In this document: piece by piece, positions 63,940 through 64,000 of the stretch
Layout of the letters: the number at the start of each line of letters is the position of its first letter
How positions within the stretch are numbered: the stretch's first letter is position 1
Source: Streptomyces sp. NBC_01197
GTDB lineage: Bacteria > Actinomycetota > Actinomycetes > Streptomycetales > Streptomycetaceae
Assembly: GCF_036010505.1 (NCBI RefSeq)
Contig: NZ_CP108569.1
Location: 7,270,001 to 7,334,000, forward strand
Direction: 5' to 3'
DNA length: 64,000 nucleotides
Made by a program: the position numbers and the translations under genes
The notes under the pieces: model-generated
The model's input: the letters and a program-made list of their open reading frames with translations, nothing else
Told to the model about the DNA's origin: nothing
Databases searched by the model: none

Positions 63940-64000
63940 CGGCCGCCCCGGCCTGGACTCGTCGCCAGCCGGCTCACTGCCACACTGTGCCCCGGTTCTG

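Overview
The window is high-GC actinobacterial DNA and almost certainly comes from a Streptomyces chromosome. GTG and TTG starts are common, Shine-Dalgarno sites are purine-rich, and there are Tat and lipoprotein exports, an XRE/ATP-binding regulator pair, eukaryote-type Ser/Thr kinases and a single rare TTA codon inside a biosynthetic gene. No rRNA, tRNA, CRISPR array, transposase or integrase was seen.

Layout. 1-13.97 kb is mostly housekeeping and export: the tail of a glycine-betaine binding protein, a Tat-exported GH2 beta-galactosidase, a two-domain VOC protein that ends in a 12-copy ACCTG repeat, a tandem universal stress protein, phosphoketolase, a divergent anti-sigma-like ATPase/XRE regulator pair, a secreted adenosine-deaminase-like enzyme, and a translationally coupled MFS exporter/M28 peptidase pair. 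14.7-40.1 kb is a hybrid NRPS-PKS operon, the centrepiece of the window. 40.2-46.8 kb holds two gene remnants and small secreted or stress proteins. 46.8-52.6 kb is a sugar-processing stretch (ribulokinase, parallel beta-helix protein, GH89 alpha-N-acetylglucosaminidase). 52.7-59.3 kb has two TetR-controlled divergent units (an SDR, and a P450 with its ferredoxin), another VOC protein and a sedolisin-type protease. 59.6-64 kb has a Ser/Thr kinase, a TPR remnant and a multi-span membrane protein with a TIR-like domain that runs to the window edge.

The NRPS-PKS operon reads mbtH-like, type II thioesterase, NRPS-1 (FAAL-ACP-C-A-T-C-A-T), NRPS-2 (KS-AT-ACP-C-A-T-C), a SyrP/TauD-type non-heme iron hydroxylase, and NRPS-3 (degenerate C-like domain-A-T-C-A-T-TE). 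Adjacent genes overlap or are separated by at most about 140 bp. The five A-domain specificity codes, read by eye, are DLFNNALTYK (Ala-like), DLFDMSLIWK (near Cys), DVWNVAMVHK (Thr-like), DSALVAEVWK (His-like) and DFWHLGQIDK (nearest Ser, unusual). The predicted scaffold is a fatty-acyl-Ala-X-(malonate unit)-Thr-His-X lipopeptide.

The most interesting inference is that the catalytically dead C-like domain at the N-terminus of NRPS-3 works with the coupled hydroxylase to make beta-hydroxyhistidine on the His module, giving a lipidated peptide with metal-binding potential. The product was not recognised from sequence alone.
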